NCBI GenBank assembly: GCA_009792885.1
Contig: WMCF01000059.1
Location: 3,857,241-3,921,240 of the forward strand
Length of the DNA stretch: 64,000 bases
Reading direction: 5' to 3'
DNA from: Eremophila alpestris peregrina
Lineage: Eukaryota; Chordata; Aves; Passeriformes; Alaudidae
Below the pieces are notes generated by a model. The model was given only the letters and a program-made list of their open reading frames with translations. It was not told where the DNA came from and made no database searches. Shown here piece by piece: positions 41,764 through 53,766 of the stretch. The position numbers and the translations under genes were made by a program. The first letter of the stretch is position 1, and every line of letters begins with the position of its first letter.

Positions 41764-41785
41764 GCAATTAGTGATGCTAATTAGG
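41764..41785. promoter_or_regulatory. Inverted AATTAG/CTAATT pair
   Basis: AATTAG (41766-41771), 5-base spacer, CTAATT (41777-41782): a spaced palindrome suited to paired homeodomain binding. Low confidence in function. Confidence 0.3.
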
Positions 41786-41989
41786 TTTCTCGGTTCAAAA
41801 GCGACCCCTGCAGCGAGGCCTGATGCTGCCTGCAGACCCCAGCCCCGGGCAGCACCGCAAAGGCCCCCAAGCAGCCCCCAAAGCAGCAGTTCCCTGGCGA
41901 AGCGTCTGTGCTACATCTCTGGCTCCAGAGCCCCCCATGGCACCCGGCTCCCGGGGCTCCCACACACGCCCGCTGGCACTCAGAGGGTG

Positions 41990-42535
41990 TGCGTGTGTGT
42001 GCAAGCCCTTGCACAGGCTGCGGGCAGTGCCACGCACGGCTGAGGACACGCACACCCACGGGCGGATGCTGAGTGCCACACGGGCAGTGCCCGAGCCACA
42101 GGTGACACAGCCCTGGGCAGGTGTGCACAGCTCCTGGCACACACTGCCTGTGCACCAGCATTCACACACAGCCCTGGGCAGGTGTGCGAGGCCCCGGACA
42201 CAGCCCCGGGCACGAGCATTCACACACACATGCCCTGCACAAGCATTTACATACCCTGTGCACGTTCACACGCACGCATTCATACCCTGTGCACACACCT
42301 TGCATAAGCATTCACACCTTCACACATTTGCACGCCCCATGCACACGTGCTTGCTCAAGTGCACGGACGAGCTTGCACCTCCATTTCCACACGGGCACAG
42401 ACATGCACAGACACGCCGTGCACATGCACTGGCCCTTGCACGCTGACGCCCAACCCTGCACGCTCACAGGTGCACGGACACACCCCCGGCACGTCTCGTC
42501 CTGCCCGTGCACACCTGTGCACACCCGTGGGCTGC
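41990..42535. repeat. CA-rich degenerate minisatellite
   Basis: Over 500 bases of recurring modules such as AGCATTCACACAC, CCCTGGGCAGGTGTGC and CCCTGTGCACAC. It gives spurious Cys/His/Thr-rich open frames on both strands. Confidence 0.8.
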
Positions 42536-44821
42536 CCGGCTGCGGGTGCTGAGCGGTCCCTGCTGTAGCAGTCCCCGCTGTAGCAGTCCCTGGGGATGGT
42601 GGCTCCGTGCTGCAGCAGCAGCACCGTGATCATCGCAGCGGGGCTCGCCTGCCCCCCCGGGCAGTGCTGGGCTGAGCGCCCAAGGACTGCGAGGAGAGGT
42701 GGCTCATGCAGCTGCCCCCTCTGGCTGCTGCCCACCAGATCTGGGTGCAGAGCAGGTGCCTTAGGGTGTGTTGTGGTGGAGCACAGCCCTGGGGTCCCTC
42801 ACCTCCTGTTCTCTGGGGAGCTTGCAGGGTGTCAGTGGCCTGGACCCAACACCCTTCATCCATGGGTGCAGGGCAGAGCCAGGACAAGATCCAGCACTCA
42901 GATGTTTCCCCCAGCAGTCTTTAGTTTTCAAATCCTGGCTCTTGTCCCACCTCTCTGGGTACATGGGTAGTGATGGGAACAAACCCCTCAAGTGGTGGGG
43001 ACAGACTCAGACACACATGCAGGTCTCCTCAGCTGCTAGTATCTTTGGGGAACCTTCAAGGTCCTCAAGGTCAAATAACCCTCAGCTGGGTAGGGGTTAA
43101 ACGCAGCAGCTCCTGGTTCGTCCCAAGAAGGATGTGGGGGTTGTGGGGGACCTCCAGCATCCTGCATCCAGCCCCCCAGTGCCAGGTTTCAGGGCTAGGA
43201 GATTCTGATGCTGGTGTTTGTGGCTGTGACAGCCCCTCGGTGGAGTGGGAAGGTGGCTGTGGCCAAGCCATTGGGTGGCAAAGGTGCAGGCTTGCAGCAG
43301 GGACCTTTTCTGGGTGGGAGTCACATAATCACCTCATTTTGTTGTGTGAAGGACTGCCTCTGCCTCATGGGGGCCCTCCCTGGCCCCCACACCACATTCC
43401 CCGGGGGAGCAGTGCTGCAGGAGGAAGGTATCCAGGTGTGGAACCACTCTTTAGGTAATTCAGTGCTTGATTCACCTGCGAGGTGGCCAGAGACACATGG
43501 CAGTGTCAGTTTGGGGCAGCAACATCCCCAGGTCTCTCTGGCTGGCTTTGCTGAGGTGAGAGCACTCCTTTCCGAGTTCTGCAGGAAGGGCAGAGGAACC
43601 TGGCCCCAGGGGACAACGCTCTGGCAGAGAGGATTCTTGTGGGTGAGGAGGAAAGAAGAGATGCAAGAATGCGGGTGCACTCAAGCCACAGCTCACCTGA
43701 AACTCCTTTCTAGGTTATCTGTGATCCTGCTTGTCTCTTTGCTTCCCCTGCTGGAGAGCCTGGTGTTCTCCTTAACCCCACTGGCACAATGCATTCCCTG
43801 GCATTCTTCCCTGCTCTGGTCTTCTCTTGCAAGCTGCTTTCTAATGGGGTGGTGGAGGCACTTTGGCACTGGAGCTGGGGTTGTGGAGGTCATGAGGACC
43901 CTTTGGGGCTGGAGCTGGGTTGTGGGGGTGCTTTGTACCAGTTTGCTGCAGGAGCCAAAGCCACATTTGCAAGATGATGGCCATTCCCATCCTTGGCTGG
44001 TGCTCAGACCCAGTTGGCTTGGGGAGGGGTACTGAGTGTGCTGGGCTGTGCTACACCCCTGGCTGTGACCTGAACACCTTCCCTGGCTCTATGGAGGAGC
44101 AGAGCTGGCCAGGGGAGCCCTGTGGGGTTGGGAGGTGTGGCACCCAGGACATGGTCCCTGTGACATGTGAGTTTACTCATGGACCTGCACACTGAACCTG
44201 CCACTGCTGTGTAGAGCTAGCTCTTCCCTGCTTCCATCCATCCTCGAGATGTGCCCTTCCAAAGCTCCCTGGGGATTAGAAGAAGAGCACTGTGTTGATG
44301 CTCTTCTGTTCCCAGACTTGGAAGCTCCCCTGGGGCTGAGAGCAAGTCCTGAGGGTGCCACACCAGTGCTGAATCCCTGTGGGTGCCCCATGCCTGGGAT
44401 TCCCGTCTGAGAAAAGGAGGACATGGACGGCTGGATTTGTCCAAATTGACCTTATTCTTTTCTCTCGGGGATGCAAACCCCCTCCCCTCATCCCAAGTGG
44501 CCTTGCCAGGTGAATGTCCTCCCAGGAGTGTCCCCATTGTCCCTGGGAGGCTCGGAGCTGGCACCATCATTGAGCAAGGCTGGGTGATGCTCCCAGGGGA
44601 TTTGGAGATGTCAGGGGCCAGGAAACGTAGGGGCCAGCTGGGCTTGCCACAGTTTGTGAGGGATCCAGGTGACCTCTGGCAGACATTGGGTCTGTGCCCC
44701 TCTAGCAGAAGATGAGGTGTCCTGGTGCAGCCCTGCTGCCCACGCACGCGCTGTCCTGGGGACACTGGGGAGGAGTGGGGGCAGCAGGGACCTGTGTGAC
44801 CAGTGAGGGGATGTGTTTCAG

Positions 44822-45004
44822 GGAGCCCCTGACCCACCATGACGTTCAAGCAAGCGTCCATGATGGCCCCGGAGGCCACAGCCAGCACAGTGCCCATGAG
44901 CACGATGGAGAACTCCACGGAGGCTGTGGGGCCGGGCGAGAGCAAGGAGGACATGTTCACCAAGCTGAGGGACAAGTTCATGAATGAGCTCAACAAGATC
45001 CCCT
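44822..45004 (+). CDS. SYT2: SYT2 first coding exon
   Basis: Acceptor GATGTGTTTCAG ends at 44821; 17 bases of 5'UTR precede the ATG at 44839 (context CCCACCATGA, strong Kozak). Encodes MTFKQASMMAPEATASTVPM and the lumenal segment to NELNKIP; donor GTGAGT at 45005. Confidence 0.96.
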
Positions 45005-48000
45005 GTGAGTAGCTCCTTTCCCTCCTGATGACCCACCCCACCACACTGGTCCCAGTACAACCTGTGGAACAAAGATTTTGGGTGGCTGGGAGGGAGCTAC
45101 AGGGCTGACCACGACACTGGCTCTGCTCACAGTGCCACCCTGGGCCCTCATCGCCATTGCTGTTGTGGCTGGACTCCTCATCCTCACCTGTTGCTTCTGC
45201 ATCTGCAAGAAGTGCTGCTGCAAGAAGAAGAAGAACAAGAAGGAGAAGGGCAAAGGCATGAAGAACGCCATGAACATGAAGGACATGAAGTCAGGCAACC
45301 AGGTGATGTCCTCCTGGGCTGCTTGGCCAAGCGCCCCTCTGGCTGAGTTACGGACTGTGTCAGGGCACTCACAGATCAGGCAGCAGATTGGGATGGAGCC
45401 ACCAGGACCCTGGGATGGGACAGTGGAGCCAGGACCTGAGACAGCAGCACTGTCCTCTTCCCATGTCTGGATGGACCAGGCTCAAGCTGACCTGCCAATG
45501 CTTCACCTGAGTCAGGAAATATTGATTTAATCCCTGGTGTCTCCTGCCTCCCTCTGGGTCAGATTAATTTCTCTGAGCCTTTAGCTGAGAGAGGAGGGCC
45601 ACCAGGCCAAAACACCTGCCAGTTTGGGATCCCCAAAACACCTGCCAGTTTGGAATCCCCAAAACGTCTGTAGTGAAGTGACAGGTGCTGGTATCTCATC
45701 CTGGTGGCAGCCCAAGGCAGGCTTTGGTACCCACAGGCTTGGGGCCACCCCAGCCATTTCAATGGGCTTGACCCATGGCCATTTGGAGAGGATGGGAGAA
45801 TTTGGGTATCTGTTCCTGCTCTTCAGAGCCACGTGGGCACCATGGGCATGCAGACAGGGCTGGAGCAGGAGAGGGGGGAGGTGTGGGGTGGGATTCCCCA
45901 GTGGAGAGCAAGGGCTGCATCCTCTGGGGCTCCACAAGCCCTGATCCCCCACGCTGCCATGGGTCCTTCAGTGTCTGTGTAACATGTCTCTCTTTGCCCA
46001 CGGTGCCCTCACTGTCCTCCTGCCCTACTACGCTGGCTGCCTCTGCTCTGGGACACCCTCCACGTAAGTGTCACCTGAGCCTTCTTCTCCATCATCAGCT
46101 TCCAGGGTGGGATGGAGGACTGGGGACACATCAAAGAGTGGGTAAGGAGCTGGGATTCCCACCCTGTGGACTGTGCTTGGAGAGGCAGGAAGAGGGGTGG
46201 ATTTCCTGGGGACAATCTATTTCTGAGCCTACAAAGCCTGGAAATGGCCCTGATAAGCCCTTAGCTCTGGCTGTGGTGCTTCTCCAAACATGGGCTGCGG
46301 GGCACAGGGCCCACAACTTGCAAACACTAAACCTCCCTCCAATGGAGTCAATCCCTTGTCCTGCCACCCCTGGCAGCCCCCCCATCATTTTGGCTGGACC
46401 AGCACTGGGGGCTCACTGGGAGCTGCACAGCTGTGGCACAACCAGTGCTATCCCCAGCCTGCTCTGTCAGTGCTTCATGTCCCCTGCACGAGGGTCTCCT
46501 TTCCTCTGGCGGGGAGGACCTGGGTGTTGAGATGCCACGAGGGTTGGGGTGCTGAGGTGCCCGGTGTCGTGGGGCTGGGGCTGATGGGCTGTGACTGTCC
46601 TGCTGAGCTGGACACCTTGGCTGCCATTCCAGGACCAACAGGATGATGATGATGCAGAGACGGGTCTGACAGAGGGAGAAGGTGAGGAAGAGGAGAAGGA
46701 GCCAGAGAACCTGGGCAAGCTGCAGTTCTCACTGGACTACGATTTCCAGGCAAACCAGGTGATGGAGGGGCCAAGGCTCAGCTGAGGAGTGGGGTTTGCC
46801 CAGGGGGGAAGTTAAGATGAGGACAGGTCTCTGTGCTGGACCTGGGAGGCACATGAGGGAAGGAGGAGCTGGGTGCTATGTCACAGGAAGTCCTGCCCCA
46901 TGTTGGACTGGAGATGAGCTTTTGGCACCTGCAGTGCATGGCTGGGCTGTCTCACTGAGGACTCCTTTGCCCTTCCAGCTCACAGTGGGGATCCTCCAAG
47001 CTGCTGAACTGCCAGCTTTGGACATGGGTGGCACCTCAGATCCCTACGTCAAGGTGTTCCTGCTCCCTGACAAGAAGAAAAAGTACGAGACCAAAGTGCA
47101 GAAGAAGACCCTCAACCCTGCCTTCAACGAGACCTTCACCTTCAAGGTAAGCCCCTTCATCCAAAACACAGGACCTTGTCTCCCACTCCAATCCTTCCCC
47201 CTGGTTGTAGCAGTCCTGTGTGCTGACTTTCCCTTCCAGGAGAGGGTGGTGCTGGCTTGGGGTCCTCTTGCAGCCCAGTTGTTGTCCCTTTGAGCAGGTG
47301 CCCTACCAGGAGCTGGGTGGGAAGACGCTGGTGATGGCCATCTATGACTTCGATCGCTTCTCCAAGCACGACATCATCGGTGAGGTGAAGGTGCCCATGA
47401 ACACAGTGGACCTGGGCCAGCCCATCGAGGAGTGGCGGGACCTGCAGAGTGGTGAGAAGGAGGAGGTGAGAGCCAGCCCACAGCCAGCTGAACCCCTGGC
47501 TGGGGGACTGGGATGGGGCTGGCCACGGGGTGAGCTCTGCTTTCAGGGCCATCCCACAGGGTTGCAATCACTGTGGGATCCCACCAGGGTACCATTAATA
47601 TCCTAGCAGTCATTGCTGGGCAGGATCTGACCTGTTGTTCCTCTGTGTAAAAATGTGTCTATAACAAAAAATCAAGACTATAAAACATCTTGAGTGCTGT
47701 GCTGGGCCTACCTTGTCCTAGACCCAGTGATCAAACCCTTGTGTTGGTGCCAGCTTGTGCCTGGACTGAGCAGGATTTGAGGGGACCTGCATGTGTGTTT
47801 TTGTCCAAACACTGGAGTCACAGGCACTGGCAAGGCTTTGATCTCCTCTCCTTGCTCTGCCTGGCAGCCAGAGAAGCTGGGAGATATCTGCATCTCCCTG
47901 CGGTACGTGCCCACGGCTGGGAAGCTCACTGTCTGCATCCTGGAAGCCAAGAACCTGAAGAAGATGGATGTTGGGGGCCTCTCAGGTGGGTGTTACTCAG

Positions 48001-50104
48001 AGGCAGCCTCTCCCTGCCCTGCTGAGGGGTCTCAGCAGCCTCTGTGCGGAAGGAATCTGGGGCCACCTGTCTGGGAGAGCTTGGGAAAACCTCCCAGTGC
48101 CTCCTCATGCCTTGGAGGCAGCCCAAGGTCTGGCTGGGGGTGAGGGGAGACAGGCACGGGATGTGCTCCCGACTTTTGAGAAGGATGCTTCAAATTTAGC
48201 CCCCTGGTTTGAGCAGGATGAGGATACTGCAGGACCTGGGTGGTGAAAGTGCTCTTCTGCCTTTTGCTCCTGGTCCTGCTCCTCCTTGACCTGGGGACCT
48301 CGGTTGACAGCATGTTGTGTGTTTAAAATGTCTTCCCAGCCCCATCCTGGGGCTGAGCTCTGTGCCCAGGGGTCCTCAGCTCTCTCCAGACGTGCTTCAA
48401 CCATGACAAGAGCAGTACCTGCATGGCTGGAAGGTTTCAGCTTTATCATGGGCTTTCCTGCTCCAGAAACAGGGGGGACAGGCCAGAACCCACCCAATGT
48501 CACTCAGCTGACAGGCCAGCTGTCACTCCACTGTCCCTGCCTTCCTACAAGAGGGCACACATAGAATCCCAGAATCATTACTGTTGGAAGAGACCTCCAG
48601 GATCATCAAGTTCAACCTGTGCCTGATCCCCACCTTGTCACCCAGACCAGAGTACTGAGTGCCACGTCCAGGTGTTGCTTGGACAGCTCCAAGGATGGGG
48701 ACTCCACCACCTCCCTGGGCAGTTCCAATGCCTGACCATCCTTTCCATAAAAAAAATTCTTCCTGATGTCCAACCTGAACCTCCCCTGTCTCACCTTGAG
48801 GCTGTTTCCTCTTGTCCTGTCCCTGTTCCCTGGGAGCAGAACCCGACCCCCCCGGCTGCCCCCTCCTGTCAGGGAGTGGTGGAGAATAAGAAGGTCCCCC
48901 CTGAGCCTCCTTTTCTCCAGGCTGAGTCCCCCAGCTCCCTCAGCCTCATGTCTGACCCTCCAGACCCTTCCCCAGTTCTCCTGAATGCAGAAGAGCTCCA
49001 TCCCTTGGCCAGTTGCTCCCACAAATCTTCCCCAGCCCGACCATTTTGTCTTTGGTATCCATCCACAAACCTCAGACCACCTTTAGTTTGGGCAGTCTCT
49101 CCCTCACCCTGGGTTGAGATGTCTCCTGGGACCAGGCCAGTGGTGTCCCCAGGCCACCTCAGCCCTGGCTAATGCCCCACCTGACCCCCAGATCCCTACG
49201 TGAAGATCCACCTGCTGCAGAATGGCAAGAGGTTGAAGAAGAAGAAGACCACAGTTAAGAAGAAGACCCTGAACCCCTACTTCAATGAGTCCTTCAGCTT
49301 TGAGATCCCCTTTGAGCAGATACAGGTTTGTCTGGTGACTCCCCTGGGATGGAAGATGTCCTAAAGCTGCCTGAGCCCTTGTCCCAGCCTTCCCAGCAGC
49401 CTGAGCTGCTCCTGGTCTGGTCACCCAGGAGATTCTTCCAGTCCATCTGGAGCCTAGGCTGATGCTGAGGGCAGCTGATGCAGGGGCAGAGGTGGGAGGC
49501 TGGGCAGCCCCCATGGGAGATGAACCCCCAACCCAGATCACTGCTGAAATAAGGCTTTCCTCTGCTCCTGATCCTACAGTGCTCATTCTAAGCATAACAG
49601 GGTAGTCCTGGGGACATTTTGGACTCTGGGCCACTGCCTTCCGCCCCTCCATATCCTGTGCAAGTCCCTGCATGTGCCCCTTGCCCCTGTCCCATAGCCA
49701 CAGCTCTTGCCCAGTCCCACACCACACCTTGGTGACCTTTCCCAGGTGACACAGCTCAGGATGAGCTTGGCCCCCACTGGGACCTGCACTCCCAGGAGAA
49801 GGCTCATCCTTGGGGGATCCCTGGGGCACCCCAGGGCTATGGAGCTGCCATGGCACTGCCCCTTCCCACTCCCCTAAAAAACCGTTTCATCCTTTAGAAA
49901 GTGCAAGTGGTCATCACGGTGCTGGACTATGACAAGCTGGGGAAGAACGAAGCCATCGGCAAGATCTTCACAGGCTTGAACTCGACGGGCACGGAGCTGC
50001 GGCACTGGTCTGACATGCTGGCCAACCCCCGGCGGCCCATCGCCCAGTGGCACTCGCTGAAGCCAGAGGAGGAAGTAGATGCAGCCCTCGGGAAAAACAA
50101 ATAG
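44839..50104 (+). CDS. SYT2: Synaptotagmin 2, complete coding sequence (8 exons)
   Basis: SYT2 is a synaptic-vesicle calcium sensor that triggers fast transmitter release through SNAREs and phospholipids. The exons join to 418 residues plus stop; mammalian SYT2 is about 419. Order: short Ser/Thr-rich lumenal N-terminus with a possible N-glycosylation site (NST), transmembrane segment WALIAIAVVAGLLILTCCFC, a Cys cluster (palmitoylation in this family) and Lys-rich juxtamembrane region, acidic linker, C2A, C2B. Calcium-binding Asp positions are present in C2A (ALDMGGTSDPY, IYDFDRFSKHD) and C2B (KMDVGGLSDPY, LDYDKLGKNEA). The C-terminus is RPIAQWHSLKPEEEVD then AALGKNK. All junctions are GT-AG with consistent phase. 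SYT1 is the closest alternative, but the N-terminus and linker fit SYT2. Confidence 0.98.
45133..45302 (+). CDS. SYT2: SYT2 exon with transmembrane segment
   Basis: Acceptor TCTGCTCACAG; donor GTGATG. Encodes the single membrane span, the CCFCICKKCCC cysteine cluster, a Lys-rich patch and MKNAMNMKDMKSGNQ. Confidence 0.97.
45607..45658 (+). repeat. Two-copy 26-bp tandem repeat in SYT2 intron
   Basis: CCAAAACACCTGCCAGTTTG repeats at a 26-base period (45607 and 45633) with one mismatch, plus a partial third copy. Confidence 0.9.
46633..46758 (+). CDS. SYT2: SYT2 exon: acidic linker
   Basis: Acceptor GCCATTCCAG; donor GTGATG. Encodes DQQDDDDAETGLTEGEGEEE and NLGKLQFSLDYDFQANQ, the start of C2A. 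Confidence 0.97.
46979..47146 (+). CDS. SYT2: SYT2 exon: C2A first half
   Basis: Acceptor TGCCCTTCCAG; donor GTAAGC. Encodes LTVGILQAAELPALDMGGTS and TLNPAFNETFTFK; carries the first calcium-loop Asp residues. Confidence 0.97.
47298..47465 (+). CDS. SYT2: SYT2 exon: C2A second half
   Basis: Acceptor CTTTGAGCAG; donor GTGAGA. Encodes VPYQELGGKTLVMAIYDFDR and IGEVKVPMNTVDLGQ, with the second calcium loop. Confidence 0.97.
47868..47985 (+). CDS. SYT2: SYT2 exon: C2B start
   Basis: Acceptor CTGCCTGGCAG; donor GTGGGT. Encodes PEKLGDICISLRYVPTAGKL and LEAKNLKKMDVGGLS. Confidence 0.97.
48561..49090 (-). mobile_element. CR1 LINE fragment in SYT2 intron
   Basis: Starts ATAGAATCCCAGAATCATTA, then TGTTGGAAGAGACCTCCAGG and the CR1 order ending in GCTGTTTCCTCTTGTCCTGT and CTTTTCTCCAGGCTGAGTCC. 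About 530 bases, inverted relative to SYT2. Confidence 0.92.
49192..49325 (+). CDS. SYT2: SYT2 exon: C2B middle with polybasic strand
   Basis: Acceptor CTGACCCCCAG; donor GTTTGT. Encodes DPYVKIHLLQNGKRLKKKKT and KKKTLNPYFNESFSFEIPFE. The Lys-rich strand is the family's PIP2- and SNARE-binding patch. Confidence 0.97.
49898..50104 (+). CDS. SYT2: SYT2 last coding exon and stop
   Basis: Acceptor TTCATCCTTTAG. Encodes KVQVVITVLDYDKLGKNEAI and the C-terminal WHSLKPEEEVD segment; TAG stop at 50102-50104. Confidence 0.97.
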   Translation, partial: KVQVVITVLDYDKLGKNEAIGKIFTGLNSTGTELRHWSDMLANPRRPIAQWHSLKPEEEVDAALGKNK

Positions 50105-52355
50105 GCAGCTCTGCCGGCTGGCGCGGCACTGCGGACAGTGGAGCCAGAGCTACTGATACCTCAGTTCTGCAACCTTCCTTTTTGGTTTTTTCGTCCTGTT
50201 TTAAGCTGGAATGCCCTTTGATGCCTCTGGAAGGGTATCCAGGCAGTCCCAATAGCTTCCAGGGGAAGAGGTTAAAGACATGGATGGTTCTTTTTGTTCT
50301 TCGGCATCGCATCCTTCTGCTGCATGTCCCATTGCCTCTGCTTGCCATCCCTTCCCAGTGCAAAGCCACTGGCACACCTGGGACCTTCCCCAGCAGCTGT
50401 GTCACCAGCCTGCAGCATTGCTGCCACCATCCTGCCCTTGGGATCTCGTGGGGAACCATGGAATGTTGCTTGGAGGTGACACTGGAGCCTGATGGTGCGA
50501 GATGACCAGACCCACTGTGCTTGGCTGGGGCATGGCCAGCAGTGAGACAGAAAAATGGTGCAGAAGACCCTCTGAAGAGACCCAGGTGCCTCCCCCTGGC
50601 CCTCCCCAGGGAAAGCTGAGTGCTCCTGGCCAGCTCCAGGTTTGGGTTCTCTGAGAAGAGGCTTGCAGGGGCCGTGGATCCTGCTGTGGTGGAGGTGTGC
50701 CAAGCCCTCAGTGTTGCGGCAGGAGCTGTGGAGGCCAGTCTGGGCACAGGAAGGCTCAGGAGGGCTGCTCCAAGGAGACACAGGGTGAATTGTGGATGCA
50801 TCAGCAGCACTATGTGGGTCACCACCACCACCAGCACTACCACCTCTGTTTTGTCCCCAGAGGGGCAGTGCTGGGTGATTTGCATCTGTGTCCCACCATG
50901 CTTGGTGAATCCCATAGATCAAAATGCTTCCACCAGGCAGGTTTACAAGGAGAGGTCTCCAGATGTGATGGGAGCAGCCCCCCAGAGCTGCACCAGGTGT
51001 CTCCCCAGAGACCCTCCATCACATATTCCAGAGCTCAGCCCTGCTGTGGGCACCCCAGCCTCAGGGCAGCTGGGGGACCATGGGGAGCTCCAGCCCCACC
51101 ACCTGCTGCGGGTGGGGATGGCAAGAGCAAGCCCGGGGCCAACAAGGGACCAAAGACCCCGACCCCTATGAGCTGCTACTCCCCACCAGGCCATTGGCTA
51201 TTGAACCCACCCTGTTCTGCTCCCCTCAGGGGTATAAACCATATCCATGACCCTGACAGTGGCTACGAGCTTCTCTAGACTACTTCTCCCTCAGGTCCCA
51301 GAAAAGCCCCTGAGCCAGAAAGCCAACACAGTTCTCTGCAGCTGGGAGAGGGTACAGCAGCCCTGCCCAGTTCAGTCCAGTCTGTACTGGAGCACTGATG
51401 TTAGCTCATGTCCCTGTCCCAGCTCCAGCTCCACAGCAGCCTCATGCTCTGCTCCCTTTGGCTTCCCTGGACTCAGTACTGGGGGCTCTGGCACCACAGC
51501 AGCAAAGGGTTGAGCCCCAGGGATGTGCTGGCACTGGGGACGCTGCTCTGGGGCTTCAACATCTGGACTGGGACTGTGGTGCAGGGTGTCTTGGGTCCAG
51601 GGACAAAGTGCCAAAACTCATCCCAGTGCTGTCAGATGCTTTGGCAGCTCCCACAGCTCTGACTTCCCAAAGGGCACCCTGGCCCTCTCCAGAGGTGGGG
51701 AGATGATGGGAAACTTGGTGGCAGTCACCGGGTGTGAAACTTGGCTCAGGAGGTTCAAATGGACACAGGGACCAGTCCCTGTCCCTTGGAGGGTTGTGCA
51801 GCTCTGGGACAGGTCCCCAGGGCAGGACATTTCCATCTGTGGGAGGTTTGGGACTTGGATGGCCAAGCTGCAGTGTGGGAAGGGGATGTTGGACAGGGAC
51901 CTCTAATGACCACCTCCACCACCGCTGCAGCTGCATTTGGCCTATGCCTGGTGAAGGTGGCACTGGGGCCATACTGGGTCTGCAGGGGTTATCCAGCCAC
52001 TGGTCTCTCAGGGCCATTTCCAGCTTTAATTAGTCCCTTTCCCTAATGGATGTGTCAGTGTCAACAGATGGGGTCCTGCCCTGCCCCTGTAGCCAAAGGG
52101 AGAAGTCATCTTGGGATGCTTTAAATAATGGGGAGCTGAAGGGAGGCCAATGCCCTATGGTCAGGAGCACTGGTAGGACTCAGTCTCATTTTGGGGTCCA
52201 TCCAGACACCCGGGGGGGTGGGGGGCAGGATGTGGGGGCATTTGCCTTACATGGAATGGGTTAAAAGAGGAGGAATTAGAAAAAGCACTGTAATCCTACT
52301 GTTTGCAGGCAGTGAGTGTGCATGGCCCCGCAGCCTTCCCAGGGAAGCAGGTGGA

Positions 52356-52447
52356 GGTGTGCACACCAGCACACCTGCACATCTGCACATCACACCTGCA
52401 CATCTGCACATCACACCTGCACACCTGCACATCTGCACACCAGATGC
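52356..52447 (+). repeat. 21-bp tandem repeat in SYT2 3'UTR
   Basis: About four copies of CACACCTGCACATCTGCACA at a period near 21 bases. Confidence 0.88.
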
Positions 52448-52714
52448 ACCCCCTCCTGTGCACTCCCCTCCACCCCCGCCCCCAGACTCCCCGCATCGGT
52501 CGGGGTCTCACCAGGAGTGGAGATCCCACCTGGCTGCTTTCCATTCAGACTCTTTAAGCCTCGGGGGAGGGGGAAGACTGTGGCTTTAATACATGATTTA
52601 ATTTTTTTTTAATAAAAAAAAAAAAGGGAAAACCAACCCAACATACTGAAGCCATCTGCGCTGCCTCTGACCCCCCCCTTAGCTGTGTGTAGGTAAATTA
52701 TATGGAGACATAGC

Positions 52715-52722
52715 TGTATATA
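52715..52722 (+). promoter_or_regulatory. Pumilio response element in SYT2 3'UTR
   Basis: TGTATATA, an exact UGUANAUA match, in an AT-rich stretch next to TAAATTATATGG. Confidence 0.4.
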
Positions 52723-53760
52723 CCACGAGCAGTGCATGAGAAGCAGCCACGTAGCAGTAGCAGCATGGCCCCAGCCCGGCGGCGCTGCCACCGCCCCGGC
52801 ACTGCCGTCCCCAGCTCCGGCCTCCCGACAGGGGGAGGACACGGCCACTACCAAAACTCATCGCTCGGGAGCTCTCCACCACCCTGATTTTGTTCCCCCC
52901 GAATAAAACGAAAATCCCCAATTAAATCATAGAGAAGAAGAAAATAATGCCAAGAAGCAAAGCATGCCCAGCCCGGCCTGCCAGCGGAGGGTGAGCTGTC
53001 ACCGGCGCAGCCGTGGCGTCCATGTGTGTCGTGTTCCTGTATCTTGTCGCGTTTGTCCCATGGCCGGGTAGCAGCAACATCGTGGCTTCGGTGTCCTGTG
53101 TCGCGTTGGAGCATTTCACCGTCAGAGCAACTTTAGAAGCCATATTAGAGCACGGTGCACCGGGACCCCGCGGGGACAGGCCCACGGTGAGCCGTGACCC
53201 CCTTTCCCCCATGTGTCCACGTCCCCCCGGTTTCGTGGGGCTCAGGTCGCCAGGAGCCGCAGCGGCCACCGCCTGGCTGGCCTTGGGTGCCGCTGTCACG
53301 CCCGGCGAGGGGACGGGACAGCGCTGGGCACAGATGTTGGGGTCGACCTGCCGGTGATGGAAAGGCTTTTTGGAGCAATTTGGGTTCTTTCTGCCATGTG
53401 CACTCGGTGGTTTCTTGTTTTGGGGACGAGAGCTGGCACTTCCCTCTCCTGGCGGCACCGCGGAGCAAACCCAGCCGTGCCACGGAGATACTCCCGGGGT
53501 TAAAAAAGGAAGTGAATCCAGAAGTCTTGGCAACAGGCTCGGGTTCCTTTCCCTTTTAGTCCCGATCAGGGAGGGAAGAACCAGCTTCTCTGGGAGTCGC
53601 AGGCTCGGCCTTTCCTGGAGCCGCAGTGCTCTGCCCCATCCCAGCCCCGCAGCGCTCGGCTCCGGCGGAAGCTGCTTTTAATGCCCCTTCCCCTCGTGTG
53701 GACTCTGTCGTTCCGTCTCTGATTGTTTGATGGTTATTTTGTAATGATTTCAGTCTCCTT

Positions 53761-53766
53761 ATTAAA
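53761..53766 (+). terminator. SYT2: Probable distal SYT2 polyadenylation signal
   Basis: ATTAAA after a T-rich stretch (TTATTTTGTAATGATTTC) and before TGGTTCCCTTCTGG; the CR1 copy starts about 155 bases later. Confidence 0.5.

Larger units (their letters stand above)
32201..44821 (+). other. SYT2: SYT2 first intron
   Basis: About 12.6 kb without a recognisable coding exon. It holds AT-rich candidate enhancers (33925-34115, 38575-38640, 39130-39300, 40780-40880, 41764-41785), a hairpin-forming repeat (37413-37481), a GC-rich candidate alternative first exon (40960-41401) and a CA-rich minisatellite (41990-42535). Confidence 0.7.
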
